From Chloroflexota bacterium (GTDB taxonomy: Bacteria > Chloroflexota > Limnocylindria > Limnocylindrales > CSP1-4), in contig PMIQ01000111.1 of the NCBI GenBank assembly GCA_003157175.1, positions 361 to 5,993 on the forward strand: 5,633 bases of DNA. The letters run 5' to 3'. The position numbers and the translations under genes are program-made. This document shows, in pieces, positions 5,547 to 5,633 of this stretch. The notes beneath the pieces are model-generated. The model was given only the letters and a program-made list of their open reading frames with translations. It had not been told where the DNA came from and searched no databases. Within the stretch, counting starts at the first letter, position 1. Each line of letters opens with the position of its first letter.

Positions 5547-5633
5547 CCGCAGCGGCGGCGGCGGCCGCGCAGGATCCAGAGCAGCCCGAATGCGGCGAGA
5601 ACGATCGGAACGACCCAGAACCGGCCGCCCGGG
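5543..5633 (-). CDS. 3' end of a membrane protein gene with C-terminal helix and Arg tail (partial)
   Basis: The last 29 codons of a gene that enters from beyond the window. The frame reads PGGRFWVVPIVLAAFGLL, then WILRGRRRRCG and TGA. That is one hydrophobic helix of about 19 residues followed by a positive cluster of four Arg, so the C-terminus should be cytoplasmic and anchored in the membrane. The stop overlaps the glycosyltransferase ATG (ATGA), typical of an operon. This frame is preferred over the other open frame because of the helix and the overlap. The arrangement also resembles C-terminal sorting signals, but the residues that would show an LPXTG-like motif are not in the window. 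The function is unknown. Confidence 0.6.
   Translation of the reverse strand, partial: PGGRFWVVPIVLAAFGLLWILRGRRRRCG

Noticed and set aside
1..5633. CRISPR array, tRNA, rRNA, insertion sequence or attachment site
   Set aside because: I saw no regularly spaced repeats, tRNA-like cloverleaf ends, rRNA core sequences, transposase motifs or terminal inverted repeats.

Overview
The window is GC-rich bacterial chromosome. Every gene I can support lies on the minus strand, so the biology reads from high to low coordinates. The G/C-biased codon use, the MmpL-type transporter, the GT87-type membrane glycosyltransferase and a leader-peptide attenuator ahead of ilvB point to a GC-rich Chloroflexota or Actinomycetota genome. 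I cannot decide between them from this sequence, and nothing suggests a plasmid, phage or insertion sequence.

Layout in the direction of transcription: (1) 5633-5543 is the last 29 codons of a gene ending in a transmembrane helix and an Arg-rich tail. Its stop overlaps the next start (ATGA). (2) 5546-4602 is a GT87/DUF2029-like polytopic glycosyltransferase. (3) After 87 bp comes a 969-aa MMPL/RND-family transporter (4514-1605) with both Asp-Tyr proton-relay motifs and a greatly enlarged second extracytoplasmic domain. These three genes look like one cell-envelope unit, perhaps glycosylation and export of an envelope lipid or polymer, although the substrate is unknown. (4) 1604-1049 is a regulatory stretch: a candidate promoter near 1443-1448, a hairpin at the presumed 5' RNA end, a small ORF (1388-1182) whose end is packed with Val/Leu/Ile codons, a pause hairpin, an antiterminator and a perfect intrinsic terminator (1159-1132). 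(5) 1048-1 is the first 349 codons of acetolactate synthase large subunit (ilvB), which runs off the window.

The best find is the complete transcription attenuator in front of ilvB. The control codons GTA CTC GTA CTC ATT abut RNA segment 1. Segments 1:2 form a pause hairpin, 2:3 can form a roughly 12-bp bulged antiterminator, and 3:4 form the terminator. This predicts branched-chain amino acid control of ilvB by ribosome stalling. The odd part is the leader ORF, which appears to start at a TTG with a good Shine-Dalgarno and would encode about 68 residues, much longer than usual amino-acid leader peptides.
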